From: Legionellaceae bacterium
GTDB taxonomy: Bacteria; Pseudomonadota; Gammaproteobacteria; Legionellales; Legionellaceae
NCBI GenBank assembly: GCA_029212505.1
Contig: JARGOS010000011.1
Span: 1 to 47,684, forward strand
Direction: 5' to 3'
Length of the DNA: 47,684 bases
The notes under the pieces were generated by a model, which made no database searches, had not been told where the DNA came from, and saw only the letters and a list, made by a program, of their open reading frames with translations. The position numbers and the translations under genes are program-made. Positions 25,446-34,378 of the stretch are shown piece by piece. Within the stretch, counting starts at the first letter, position 1; every line of letters begins with the position of its first letter.

Positions 25446-25655
25446 GCAAGGGGTTTAAAAGCGGCCAATCTTAACCTATTTCAAATCAAGACGCAATCGA
25501 ATCGTACAGGTAATGGTTGCGCTGAAGGAATTAAATGCCAAACCAATTGCACAAACGACCGTTTTCGCAAGCAAAGAGATTTAATCGTTAGCATATGAGG
25601 AGATGCGGGGTGTGTACTTGCTCTAAGTTGCCGATAAGTCAAAAAACAATCTTCA

Positions 25656-25683
25656 TTGACAATCCATTGCGTATCAGTATGAT
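25656..25683 (+). promoter_or_regulatory. sigma70 promoter before the 295-aa gene
   Basis: Consensus TTGACA (25656-25661), 16-bp spacer and TATGAT (25678-25683). Transcription would start near 25690, before the short frame at 25724 and the gene at 25813. Confidence 0.6.
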
Positions 25684-25723
25684 TGCTGACCTAAATGTTT
25701 CAAAATCATAGGGGGTCCGGATT

Positions 25724-25816
25724 ATGCGTGATAAATTTGAGCATTTTTATAATGATATAAGTAGCTTTAATATCTATCTGGCCTTTTCACCTTACATTAT
25801 TGAGGTGTACCCATGA
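25724..25816 (+). CDS. possible 30-aa leader peptide
   Basis: A short frame from ATG 25724 (MRDKFEHFYNDISS start) with AGGGGG upstream. Its TGA overlaps the ATG of the next gene as ATGA, the usual sign of translational coupling. It lies between a good promoter and that gene. The product is rich in aromatic residues (six F/Y before residue 20). Coding status is unproven; it might only be the untranslated leader. Confidence 0.35.
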   Translation: MRDKFEHFYNDISSFNIYLAFSPYIIEVYP

Positions 25817-26700
25817 ATATTCAGTCTTCCATTAATGATTTGAGAGCAGCTCTTGAAAATATACTGTTAAGATCATGCACCATGCATGAGGTAAACGCCG
25901 CATGGGAAGTGAAAATTATTGAATCGAAAATATCCTTAGTATTATTAGGGCTAGATATCACAAGCCAAACAAACCCTCAGGATTTGAACTTCTATTTAGA
26001 ACAACTGGAGCATATGCCTTTAGATAATCTCCGAGCAATTTTTACATTTGATGAAATTTCAAAAGCGCCCGGCCTGGATGACGAAAAACTAGAAACCTTC
26101 CTAAGAAAAGTAATGCATGCGTTAACTATTCCTACAGCTCATCATGTTGAAACACAACTACATGAATCAAACCTAAGAATAGATGAGCTTTACCTTAAGT
26201 ATTATCCTGAAAAACGGAAAAAGATGCGCTTAACCCATGAGTGTTCAATCTTGCTTTCCACCTGTTTTAGCTCGCTAAAAGACCAGTTAAGCCCAGAGTA
26301 TTATCAAAAAATTTCAAAGATTAAAGAAAAGATTAAATTAGCGCTAGAGCCCTTCATTCAATCTGTATCTGAAAAAACTGAAATATCTGACGCAACCGAA
26401 ATGTTATCTACCTTTAAACCAGAATATGACAGCCTTGTTGAGGAAGGACAGAAAATCCTTGATATAGACCCAGGCATTTGGGAAAAACAGATACAACCAG
26501 TTTTAGATACATTGTGTGGTCTTCTAATAAAGCTAGTGGCCAATTTTCCACCTGTAGCTCTTTTTTTCCCCTCGCTAAATGCGTATGGAGACACCTTCTT
26601 CAAACCAAAGCAAACGAAAGAAGAAGCTGTATCTGTTTGGAATGAACGCACCCAAGAATCTGGAGAAAAAATTTACAACATTTTTCAACCTGTGTGTTAA
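25813..26700 (+). CDS. hypothetical protein; possible effector
   Basis: A 295-aa protein I do not recognise. It is mainly helical and charged, with no signal peptide; the only hydrophobic stretch (LLIKLVANFPPVALFFP, about 240-256) could be a buried helix or a short membrane hairpin. The segment LTHECSILLSTCFSSLKDQL begins a long helical middle. No catalytic motif is visible. It has its own promoter and sits between the ribosomal operon and another unrecognised large gene on the opposite strand, in a part of the window with several orphan genes. Confidence 0.72.
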   Translation: MNIQSSINDLRAALENILLRSCTMHEVNAAWEVKIIESKISLVLLGLDITSQTNPQDLNFYLEQLEHMPLDNLRAIFTFDEISKAPGLDDEKLETFLRKVMHALTIPTAHHVETQLHESNLRIDELYLKYYPEKRKKMRLTHECSILLSTCFSSLKDQLSPEYYQKISKIKEKIKLALEPFIQSVSEKTEISDATEMLSTFKPEYDSLVEEGQKILDIDPGIWEKQIQPVLDTLCGLLIKLVANFPPVALFFPSLNAYGDTFFKPKQTKEEAVSVWNERTQESGEKIYNIFQPVC

Positions 26701-26763
26701 ACATCAACAGGATTAGTGCCTCACGCAGAGGATCACTTATAGGACGCAGGCTGTCTGTAGCTA

Positions 26764-26790
26764 ATTGCTATTTTTTAAAAACATAGCAAT
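26764..26790. terminator. hairpin between convergent orphan genes
   Basis: ATTGCTAT (26764-26771) and ATAGCAAT (26783-26790) form an 8-bp stem whose loop is a T5A5 run. It lies between the convergent 295-aa and 979-aa genes. No long T tail follows, so its strength is uncertain. Confidence 0.35.
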
Positions 26791-26851
26791 ACCGTGATGA
26801 CAGCGCTCTTCATGTAAAGTAGAAATAATGGTATGGACCCTGCCACTTTAA

Positions 26852-29791
26852 TCAGGCTTCGTAATGATTTGATCCGGTTTCTGCTGTAAGCGAGTCATTG
26901 GAAGCTTTATTTTCAACATGATCCTGGAGTTCAAAGCCCATGTTCGTACCTTCGGTGTGAAGCGAACGCCCAAACTGACCTCTCGTCTGTCGTCGAAAAT
27001 GCATTCCTACATATTGCCGCTCGGGGCTTAAACTTTGATCACCGCTGGGCGAACTGGTTGTTGATGATCCCAAAAAATCTTCCTCAAAAATTTCATCTTC
27101 TGAGCGCTCCCAATTGCGTTGGTTGCATTGATGATTGAGTGCTTCAATAATTTTATCATAACTTATGCGTGTTAAATCTGCTTGATGACCGTTAAAAATA
27201 ACCTCGGAAAAGGGTAAAACAGCACTTATTCTAGAGTTTTTCATGGCCGGCAAAATAGCTGCTTTCATGGTCTCGGTTAATCCGTATTTTGCTTCAGCAA
27301 ACGGGAAAAAAGAAACTCGACGGTAACTTGCCGCAATACGTATCAATTTTTCAAGATAAACATGCAGTTCTCCCTCACGTAATACAGGCTTTAAACTCAC
27401 CTCAGCAATGAGGGCACTCAATAAAGGACCTTTTTTACTATAATGCCGACTAAAATAACTCATCGAGTTATAAGCCTCTTCCATCAAAGCCTCTAATGCA
27501 AATTTTGATACGGCCTTTTTTTCGTCTGAACTGCTCCGACTCATCGAACCTGATGAAACCGAAGGTATCGACCGCTCTCTTGTCGAGGTATGTTTATCTT
27601 GATGAGAGATTAATTGTAGTAGCTTACTATCTTTGTCGAACAATCGACTCACAAGCTTATGAATATCTTCAAGATCTTTTACGGTATTTTCTTCAATATG
27701 CTCCATAAATCTCGACTCGGTCACACTACGCTTGGAGTCTTTGACCGCTTGTTGTATCTCTTTGAAATTTTTGACTAAATCAAGCTCCATCGGCAATAAA
27801 ATTTCTTGTATATACCGATTAACACCTTGCTTACTGTCGGTTTTAAACTGAGCGATCACACGCCCAAGCCTGGTCTGCTCATCCCTCACCCAATCGAGGC
27901 ATTCAACAAAAAAAGTATAAAACACTTGGCTTTGAGATAATTGCTTATTCATTTTAAACACAAGCTCAAGTAATAGCGCTAAATCCCTCATACGATCGTG
28001 TAAATGCGGTAAAACATCCAGTTGGGGGTTAACATCGGACGAACCGTACATAAACAACGACATACAACAATTAAAATAAGCTCTTTCTTCAGAGGCTTCT
28101 TCCATTTTATCTTTTTGGGCTTGTTTTTTAGCTTGCTCATTAATTGCTCGAATCTGCTGCCAACCACTACGTGGCATCTCAAGGCGTGCATCTAAATAAT
28201 CATCATCTAAATCTGACCGCGTGAGCACCTCGCCACTTAAGGCATATGCCGTAGAACAACGCGTTGCCATGAGTAACGTAATAAAAGGAATCAATCGTTG
28301 ACCAGCCAGCTTCGCCTTTGCTTGCGCTTGATGGTAAGTTATCCCCATGCGCGAAAAAAATGTATGGGGATTAAACGGTTCAGCTGCGTCGTTGTATACT
28401 TCGTTCTGGTATTCAACTGGCGTAATAAAATGTTTTTCAAATATTTTTAATCTACGCGCAAGCTTGCTTGCCCATTCGACTTCTAAGCCCTCATCATTGC
28501 GCTGCGCATTGAGTTCATCCATCAGCTTGCTGCGATCCGTATGAGGTAAATGACAAAAAATAATCAGCACATCGATAAGCGTCGTGACCTTTCGATTCAA
28601 AAAATCAATTCTAGGCACAAGATTAATGCGCGCACGAAAGACATCTAAACGTGAATCATCTATTTTTAATGTACGCGTTAAGTCCGCAAGATCTTTTTTC
28701 ATGGACGATGCCGCATTTTCGTCAGGCAGATATTTTTTTTCATCTGCATCATGCCGCCGATAAAGCAATGTAAAAATACCTTGCGTGAGAATATCTAAGC
28801 TTTTATAGACACTGTTGGTTAGATTCTCCATGTTTAATTCATTTAATTGCTCTGTAGCATAGGCGTAGCGTAAATCTTTAATCAAATCATCCGTTGAGCG
28901 AATAAAATTAATCAAACATTTATCATCTTTTGTTTCATTCGCTAAACAAGGCGCCTTGCTGGTATTCAAAATTGAATTCAAATAAATTTGTGCACGAGAA
29001 CACCGTTCAAAACAGCTTTTTGTGGTGGATGGAAGACCACTATCCAAATCAACTTGATGTGAGAGTGCCCATAATAAACGACATAAAGCTAAGATAAAAA
29101 TACGTGCTAATCGTGTTTTATCTGGCGTCGTCTGGAACGGTATTTTTTTAGCGCTATGCCGTTTGAAGCGTGACTCTATCACACCTAAGACTTCGATCGC
29201 TTCAACACTTAAAAATAAATTAATATCCGTACGTACTTCATCCAGTAAACTTGGCCTTGCAAGCGACTGCCGCGCTTCTTTACTTACGATAAACAAAGGA
29301 AGTACACGATAATACGTTTTTTCGCTGATATCACTGGATTCTTTTTTTGTGATACCTAGATAGCGGGTAAGCCAAGGGGTTTCAGCTTTGTTGGTCAACT
29401 CATAAAAAGCCTTCATGCTACGTTCTTCAGGCGATAACACCCCGCGTCGAGGTACTTGAAACGAAGCAAATTCGGCTTCTATTTCATAACCTAAATCTTC
29501 ATTTTGTTGATGATCGGCCTCAACTTTATCTGAAACACGATCATAGACATACTGTAAACTTTTAAACGCTGATTTTATAGCGGCTTCTTGAAGAGATTGG
29601 GCATCGGATATTTCTGAGATGACATGTCGAAAATTACTTGAATTTGAAAATTGTCGACGATATTCTTGTACATCTCTAAAGATATACTTTAAATCTAGGG
29701 GCTCTCCATCTTCTCGATCACGTAAAAAAGCCGATCGCAAAGCCAATTCGGTCGCTTCATACTCAGCCTTACCCATCATGCATTTATCCAT
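26852..29791 (-). CDS. large hypothetical protein (979 aa); candidate effector
   Basis: A 979-aa soluble, mostly helical protein with no signal peptide or membrane segment and no motif I can name. Three parts can be told apart: residues 1-140, charged; about 140-560, with hydrophobic helices such as ARIFILALCRLLWALSHQV and LIPFITLLMATRCS; and about 560-900, helical, interrupted by a serine-rich linker (SVSSGSMSRSSS) near residue 750. The last 80 residues are disordered, with an acidic EDEIFEEDF and SSTTSSPSGD. Large size, low-complexity tail and lack of bacterial domains resemble Dot/Icm effectors, but this is inference. ATG codons at 29779 and 29776 are alternative starts. A 96-aa gene lies 24 bp upstream in the same direction. 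Confidence 0.75.
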   Translation of the reverse strand: MDKCMMGKAEYEATELALRSAFLRDREDGEPLDLKYIFRDVQEYRRQFSNSSNFRHVISEISDAQSLQEAAIKSAFKSLQYVYDRVSDKVEADHQQNEDLGYEIEAEFASFQVPRRGVLSPEERSMKAFYELTNKAETPWLTRYLGITKKESSDISEKTYYRVLPLFIVSKEARQSLARPSLLDEVRTDINLFLSVEAIEVLGVIESRFKRHSAKKIPFQTTPDKTRLARIFILALCRLLWALSHQVDLDSGLPSTTKSCFERCSRAQIYLNSILNTSKAPCLANETKDDKCLINFIRSTDDLIKDLRYAYATEQLNELNMENLTNSVYKSLDILTQGIFTLLYRRHDADEKKYLPDENAASSMKKDLADLTRTLKIDDSRLDVFRARINLVPRIDFLNRKVTTLIDVLIIFCHLPHTDRSKLMDELNAQRNDEGLEVEWASKLARRLKIFEKHFITPVEYQNEVYNDAAEPFNPHTFFSRMGITYHQAQAKAKLAGQRLIPFITLLMATRCSTAYALSGEVLTRSDLDDDYLDARLEMPRSGWQQIRAINEQAKKQAQKDKMEEASEERAYFNCCMSLFMYGSSDVNPQLDVLPHLHDRMRDLALLLELVFKMNKQLSQSQVFYTFFVECLDWVRDEQTRLGRVIAQFKTDSKQGVNRYIQEILLPMELDLVKNFKEIQQAVKDSKRSVTESRFMEHIEENTVKDLEDIHKLVSRLFDKDSKLLQLISHQDKHTSTRERSIPSVSSGSMSRSSSDEKKAVSKFALEALMEEAYNSMSYFSRHYSKKGPLLSALIAEVSLKPVLREGELHVYLEKLIRIAASYRRVSFFPFAEAKYGLTETMKAAILPAMKNSRISAVLPFSEVIFNGHQADLTRISYDKIIEALNHQCNQRNWERSEDEIFEEDFLGSSTTSSPSGDQSLSPERQYVGMHFRRQTRGQFGRSLHTEGTNMGFELQDHVENKASNDSLTAETGSNHYEA

Positions 29792-29815
29792 AAATACAAA
29801 AAGCGTAATCTTATA

Positions 29816-30106
29816 TCAACCTGTCTTATGCGTATTGTCAACCACAAGTTTCAAACAAGTTTGTTTTCGACCTCGAGAAAAGTGATACGATTTTTGATCG
29901 CGATACACTTCAAACACACGGTAAGGCTGATTTGTTTTGCTGTCGACCAGCTCCACATCTTCACCTGCGTCATCAACAAGTGTCACGGATAGATGCATTT
30001 CTCTAAACTGTCCGATGTGATAGCGCTCTTTAAAAAGCTTAATTACACTGATTAAACTATCCGATGCCTCGACACCATCATGTTGACCTTGAAAAATAAT
30101 TTCCAT
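29816..30106 (-). CDS. small conserved-looking hypothetical protein, upstream partner of the 979-aa gene
   Basis: I choose ATG 30106 (96 aa) over the more upstream in-frame codon because GGAGGGGGT lies directly before it. The protein starts MEIIFQGQHDGVEASDS, has LFKERYHIGQF and an acidic centre VDDAGEDVELVDS, and ends basic. It looks like a compact alpha/beta domain without signal peptide. I cannot name a family. The 24-bp spacing to the 979-aa gene suggests one operon; a role as chaperone or regulator of the large protein is possible but unproven. Confidence 0.7.
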   Translation of the reverse strand: MEIIFQGQHDGVEASDSLISVIKLFKERYHIGQFREMHLSVTLVDDAGEDVELVDSKTNQPYRVFEVYRDQKSYHFSRGRKQTCLKLVVDNTHKTG

Positions 30107-30210
30107 ACCCCCTCCGTTTTGAGCACGATAGCTCAATAACCATACAACTTAATCTATTTGACGGCAGGAAGTCAGAATGCTTTATATTTGATTTGTATTT
30201 TGAATAAAGC

Positions 30211-30238
30211 ACCTTCTTTTTAGAAAACAAAAGAAGGT
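30211..30238 (-). terminator. terminator after glnA
   Basis: A perfect 10-bp stem ACCTTCTTTT/AAAAGAAGGT with an eight-base loop, about 35 bp past the glnA stop. It shares the CCTTCTTTT arm with the terminator at 23361. The region 30137-30271 holds nothing else recognised. Confidence 0.65.
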
Positions 30239-30271
30239 ACTTGTTATGAAAATAATCATGATGACTTAGGC

Positions 30272-31681
30272 TTAATAACTGTAATATAATTCAAATTCAG
30301 CTGGATGAACCATGGTGCGGAGATAATCTATATCACGTTGACAAAGATCAATATGTGCATCGATAAACGCTTTGCTAAACACGTCTCCGGCTAACAAAAA
30401 TTCATGATCACGTTGTAATGCACTCACGGCCTCATCCAATGATCCAGCAACATGCTGGACATCCATCATCTCTTCAGGAGGCAATTCGTAAAGATTTTTA
30501 TCCATGGGACTGCCTGGATGAATTTGATTTTTAATTCCATCAAGACCGGCCATCATCATCGCAGAAAACGCTAAATAAGGATTCGCTGTTGCATCAGGAA
30601 AGCGCACCTCAATACGTCGTGCCTTAGGTGACGAAACCAAAGGAATACGAATCGAAGCCGAGCGATTACGTTCAGAATAGGCTAATATATTAGGGGCCTC
30701 AAAACCGGGCAACAAACGTTTATAGCTATTAATTGTTGGGTTTGTGAACGCATTGAGTGCACGCGCATGACGCATAATCCCACCAATATAATACAGTGCT
30801 GTCTCAGACAAACCACCGTACTCTTCTCCCGAAAATAAATTGACTTCGTCTTTAGCTAATGATTGATGGCAATGCATCCCACTGCCGTTATCTCCCACCA
30901 AAGGCTTGGGCATAAACGTGGCTGTTTTACCATGAACATGCGCAATATTATGCACGACGTATTTTAAAATTTGGATATCATCTGCTTTTTCAACCAACGA
31001 TTTATAGCCTGTGGCTATTTCACATTGGTTAGCAGTTGCAACTTCATGGTGATGTGTCTCAACCACCATATTTAAACTCTCTAACGTTTGAGAGATAGCT
31101 GAACGAATATCTTGTGATGAGTCAACCGGAGGCACTGGAAAATAACCGCCTTTGATGCGTGGACGATGCCCAATATTACCGCCTTCGACAGCGGAGCCAG
31201 AGTTCCACTGTGCTTCTTCGGAATTAATTTTATAAAATGCGCCGCTTATATTCGCGTCCCAACGTACATCATCAAATAAGAAAAACTCGGGTTCTGGACC
31301 AAAAAAGACTTGGTCCGCAATGCCTGTCGAACGTAGATAGGCTTCTGCACGTTCTGCAATGGAGCGCGGACAGCGGCTATAGCCTTCCAATGTTTTGGGA
31401 TCCACCACATTACAACGAATTAACAACGTTGAATCTTGATAAAAAGGGTCGGGTAAAATCGTTGTAAGATCGGGCAGCAGTGTTAAATCAGATTCGTGTA
31501 TTTTTTGCCATCCTTCAAAAGAAGAGCCATCGATCGGCTTACCATGCTGTAGTAATGTATCATCCAGTGCACCAACGGGGATGGTGATATGCTGTTCTTT
31601 ACCTCGCATATTTGTAAAACGCAAATCAATAAACTTTGCTTCATGGCGTGCAATTGCATCACGCACCTGATTGACCGACAT
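30272..31681 (-). CDS. glnA: glutamine synthetase type I
   Basis: Read from ATG 31681, which has AGGAG just upstream, the enzyme is 469 aa, the standard length; a longer frame to 31807 has no ribosome site and an atypical extension. It makes glutamine from glutamate, ammonia and ATP. Visible are the N-terminal [29 protein letters not shown] metal-site strand, [10 protein letters not shown], and the [15 protein letters not shown] nucleotide region. The adenylylation site is present as [10 protein letters not shown] with Tyr398, so control by GlnE is likely. It is divergent from gspF across 170 bp that contain two copies of TGATTAAAT 14 bp apart. No clear sigma54 site was found. Confidence 0.98.
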   Translation of the reverse strand: MSVNQVRDAIARHEAKFIDLRFTNMRGKEQHITIPVGALDDTLLQHGKPIDGSSFEGWQKIHESDLTLLPDLTTILPDPFYQDSTLLIRCNVVDPKTLEGYSRCPRSIAERAEAYLRSTGIADQVFFGPEPEFFLFDDVRWDANISGAFYKINSEEAQWNSGSAVEGGNIGHRPRIKGGYFPVPPVDSSQDIRSAISQTLESLNMVVETHHHEVATANQCEIATGYKSLVEKADDIQILKYVVHNIAHVHGKTATFMPKPLVGDNGSGMHCHQSLAKDEVNLFSGEEYGGLSETALYYIGGIMRHARALNAFTNPTINSYKRLLPGFEAPNILAYSERNRSASIRIPLVSSPKARRIEVRFPDATANPYLAFSAMMMAGLDGIKNQIHPGSPMDKNLYELPPEEMMDVQHVAGSLDEAVSALQRDHEFLLAGDVFSKAFIDAHIDLCQRDIDYLRTMVHPAEFELYYSY

Positions 31682-31851
31682 TATCTTTCTCCTAAAGATG
31701 GATGAGTTTTTTATTGTATCCCTAACACTTACCCAATAAAGTTTACACGAACGCTTGATTAAATCATATCTGATTAAATAAGAACTGAAAAATGACTTCT
31801 TCATCATAATCGATTAAGCTCGATAAAATATTATTTAAAATTGAAGCATGC

Positions 31852-33060
31852 ATGGGCGCTTATCAATATTCGGCATTAAAACATTCAGGTAACACCTCGA
31901 AAGGCGTGATTGAAGCCGATTCCCCCTCACATGCACGGCAACTCCTTCGTCAGCAAGGTTTAATTCCAACTCATGTCCAGGCTTCATCAAAAAAACGTGG
32001 CGCTCATCATGCTAACAGAAAAGGACAATTTAAAGCTAAAGATTTGGCGCTTTTTACACGGCAACTTGCAACCCTTTTATCTGCCGCCATCCCTCTCGAC
32101 GAAGCCCTTCGTGGCGTGATTGAACAATCTCAAAAATCACATACCCAACAATTAGTCATGGGTGTGCGCTCAAAAGTACTCGAAGGCTACGGTTTGGCTC
32201 AAGCACTAGGAGAGTATCCTCATGCATTTCCTGAGCTTTATCGCGCAACCGTAGCTGCCGGCGAACAAACAGGAAGCCTCGACGATGTCTTAAACAAGCT
32301 TGCAGATTACACCGAGCACCAGCAAGAAACACAGCAAAAGATACAGCAAGCGCTGATTTACCCCACGTTGATGTTGGTTGTTTCTATCACGATCATTGGA
32401 TTTTTATTAGCCTTTGTTGTTCCTAAAATTATTGCTGTATTTGATGGAAGTGGACAAGCATTACCTACCGCAACCCGTGTTCTGATTACCTTCAGCGAAG
32501 GTGTTCAATCATGGGGCTTATACGCAATTATGGCCCTGCTGCTTGGTATTATTTTATTTAAGAAAGCTTTAGCGCACGCGCACATCAAACGCCGTTGGCA
32601 TCAAGCCTTGCTTCAAATCCCTGGCATCAACCATTTGATTATTACCACAAACGTCGCACGTTATAGCCATACGTTTGCGATTTTATTTGCTGCCGGCGTG
32701 AGCGTGCTTGAAGCGATGCGTGTGGGCACAAGCCTTATTACCAACGTGATTATGCGAGAACATTTTGAACTTGCGACCACACACGTCAAAGAAGGTATGC
32801 CGATTAGCCAAGCCCTAGAAAAAACCACTTTTTTTACCCCCATGGCCACACACCTCATGGCCAGTGGTGAAAAGAGTGGTAAAATTTCTGAGTTGATGGA
32901 GCGAACTGCCGTTTACCTTGATCGTGAAATTCGGCGTTTAATCGATACGGCCTTGACCTTACTTGAACCTTTGGTCATTCTCTTTATGGGCGCGATTATT
33001 ATGTTTATCGTTCTTGCGACGTTATTACCCATATTTTCTATGGAGCAACTCGTTAATTAG
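31852..33060 (+). CDS. gspF: type II secretion inner-membrane platform protein GspF
   Basis: A 402-aa protein with two GspF/PilC repeats, each of helices followed by membrane segments (near residues 170-195, 220-240 and 370-395). Typical sequence is KAKDLALFTRQLATLLSAAIPL (here from about residue 62) and ELYRATVAAGEQTGSLDDVL in the first half, and FTPMATHLMASGEKSGKISELM in the second. It assembles with GspE, L and M to drive pseudopilus growth. The upstream residues QYSALKHSGNTSKGVIEAD are the usual family start. It opens a six-gene block F-G-H-I-J-K. Confidence 0.95.
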   Translation: MGAYQYSALKHSGNTSKGVIEADSPSHARQLLRQQGLIPTHVQASSKKRGAHHANRKGQFKAKDLALFTRQLATLLSAAIPLDEALRGVIEQSQKSHTQQLVMGVRSKVLEGYGLAQALGEYPHAFPELYRATVAAGEQTGSLDDVLNKLADYTEHQQETQQKIQQALIYPTLMLVVSITIIGFLLAFVVPKIIAVFDGSGQALPTATRVLITFSEGVQSWGLYAIMALLLGIILFKKALAHAHIKRRWHQALLQIPGINHLIITTNVARYSHTFAILFAAGVSVLEAMRVGTSLITNVIMREHFELATTHVKEGMPISQALEKTTFFTPMATHLMASGEKSGKISELMERTAVYLDREIRRLIDTALTLLEPLVILFMGAIIMFIVLATLLPIFSMEQLVN

Positions 33061-33091
33061 AATTTTGTTACTTTTTAGGAGGTTTTTATAT

Positions 33092-33514
33092 ATGCAACAG
33101 CAACGTGGATTTTCTCTCATCGAGATCATGGTCGTCGTCGTGATTCTTGGGATTTTAGCTTCGCTCATTGTCCCCAAAATCATGGATCGACCCAATGATG
33201 CGCGTATTGTAAAAGCCAAGCATGATATCCTCGGCATTCAAAATGCGCTTGATTTGTATCGCTTAGATAACGGCTTTTACCCAAGCACAGACCAAGGTCT
33301 CTTGGCGCTAGTCAAAAAACCCACAACAAATCCAGCGCCGCGCAACTGGAAACTGTATCTAAAATCATTACCACAAGATCCATGGGGTCGTGATTATGTG
33401 TATCTCAATCCAGGCCAACACGGTGAAATTGATGTTTTTACATTCGGTGCAAGCGGTCAACCGGGTGGTGAAGGAGTAAATGCTGAGATTGGGAACTGGA
33501 ATGCGGACCAATAA
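33092..33514 (+). CDS. gspG: major pseudopilin GspG
   Basis: Started at ATG 33092, nine bases after AGGAGG, giving 140 aa; the more upstream in-frame codon overlaps gspF and is unlikely. The prepilin leader MQQQRG is cut before FSLIEIMVVVVILGILASL, with Glu5 of the mature chain. The family marks YPSTDQGLLALV, DPWGRDYVYLNPG and FGASGQPGGEG (calcium-loop region) are present. It forms the shaft of the pseudopilus that pushes exoproteins through the outer membrane. Confidence 0.96.
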   Translation: MQQQRGFSLIEIMVVVVILGILASLIVPKIMDRPNDARIVKAKHDILGIQNALDLYRLDNGFYPSTDQGLLALVKKPTTNPAPRNWKLYLKSLPQDPWGRDYVYLNPGQHGEIDVFTFGASGQPGGEGVNAEIGNWNADQ

Positions 33515-34010
33515 GTCCGGTTTTACTCTGGGTTTTACTCTCATTGAGATACTTGTGGTGCTCGTGATTCTTGCGATCACTGCAAGTGTTGCTGTACTTG
33601 CCTTTGGCGACTTTGGTGAAAGCCGACGTGCTCAGGCTGAAGCGCAAAAATTTATTCAAACAATACGCCTTATTCGTCATCAAGCCATACTTGAAGCCAT
33701 GACTTATGGCATGAAGATTTCACCAAGCGCTTATCAAATATTTCGTTTTGCGCCACCCAACACCTGGACGCCGGTTACATCAACGCTGCTTAAACCCTAT
33801 CAATTTCCTTCTAAAATTTATCTTTATTTGAGCATTAACCCCACAAATCCTAGTCGCTCGGCTAGCAATAAAAACTGGGTTATATTTCAAGCTTCAGGTG
33901 AGATAACACCGTTTCGCATTAATTTCGGATTAAAAAACCAACCCAATATTGCACATGTTGTCGCAGAAGATAACGGCACAACGCATTTGAAATTAGGTCC
34001 TGATTTATGA
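33501..34010 (+). CDS. gspH: minor pseudopilin GspH
   Basis: Best start is ATG 33501 (169 aa), overlapping gspG by 14 bp. The leader MRTNKSG runs into [19 protein letters not shown]: the tetrapeptide GFTL is doubled by an exact-length 12-bp duplication (33519-33542), so two prepilin-peptidase sites exist, G|FTLG and G|FTLIE. Only the second puts glutamate at mature position 5. The remainder (ESRRAQAEAQKFIQTIRLIRHQ) is as in GspH. It caps the pseudopilus with I, J and K. Confidence 0.92.
   Translation: MRTNKSGFTLGFTLIEILVVLVILAITASVAVLAFGDFGESRRAQAEAQKFIQTIRLIRHQAILEAMTYGMKISPSAYQIFRFAPPNTWTPVTSTLLKPYQFPSKIYLYLSINPTNPSRSASNKNWVIFQASGEITPFRINFGLKNQPNIAHVVAEDNGTTHLKLGPDL
33519..33542 (+). repeat. 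12-bp duplication encoding GFTL at the GspH cleavage site
   Basis: GGTTTTACTCTG (33519-33530) is followed by GGTTTTACTCTC (33531-33542), differing only in the last base. The unit lies exactly on the prepilin-peptidase recognition sequence. Confidence 0.92.
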
Positions 34011-34375
34011 TGCCCAAACGCATGCAAGCTTTCACGCTCATCGAAGTTTTGATAGCCCTTGCCATTATATCCATCGCCCTCACGGCACTCTTACTTGTCA
34101 TGAGCCAAAGCATTCAAGGCACGGAGCGTGTTAAAAATAAAACGCTATCTCATCTTGTGGCCATGCAAGGCCTGGCCATGGTTCAGCTCAAACTCACGCC
34201 GGTTCAACAAACACGCCCAAAAACTGAAAAAATCACCCTGTTTGGTAACACCTGGTTTTGGCAAGCTAAGCGCTCATCAACATCACTGCCAAATCTCCAA
34301 CGCATAGAAATTACTGTAAGCCAACACGAAGACGGTCCTTTTGGTGATCCGCTGGTTGGTTTTGGGAGTTTATAA
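34007..34375 (+). CDS. gspI: minor pseudopilin GspI
   Basis: A 122-aa pseudopilin that overlaps gspH as ATGA. The leader MMPKRMQA is followed by FTLIEVLIALAIISIALTA. The residue before the cut is alanine instead of the usual glycine, which prepilin peptidases accept but cut less often. Later segments (NKTLSHLVAMQGLAMVQL, FWQAKRS) fit GspI, which nucleates the pseudopilus tip with J and K. Confidence 0.92.
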   Translation: MMPKRMQAFTLIEVLIALAIISIALTALLLVMSQSIQGTERVKNKTLSHLVAMQGLAMVQLKLTPVQQTRPKTEKITLFGNTWFWQAKRSSTSLPNLQRIEITVSQHEDGPFGDPLVGFGSL

Positions 34376-34378
34376 TTG

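Noticed and set aside
25410-25598. 62-codon frame in the rpsF upstream region
   Set aside because: It runs antisense across the ribosomal leader, has no ribosome site and no recognisable product; the region reads as noncoding.
25399-25812. tRNA or other structured RNA gene
   Set aside because: No cloverleaf, CCA end or T-loop GGTTCGAATCC-like sequence seen.
26852-29791. 979-aa protein as a RasGEF or other named eukaryotic domain
   Set aside because: I looked for RasGEF, Sec7 and protease motifs and found none convincing; left as unknown.
31682-31807. 42-residue N-terminal extension of glutamine synthetase
   Set aside because: No ribosome site; ATG 31681 has AGGAG and yields the standard 469 aa.
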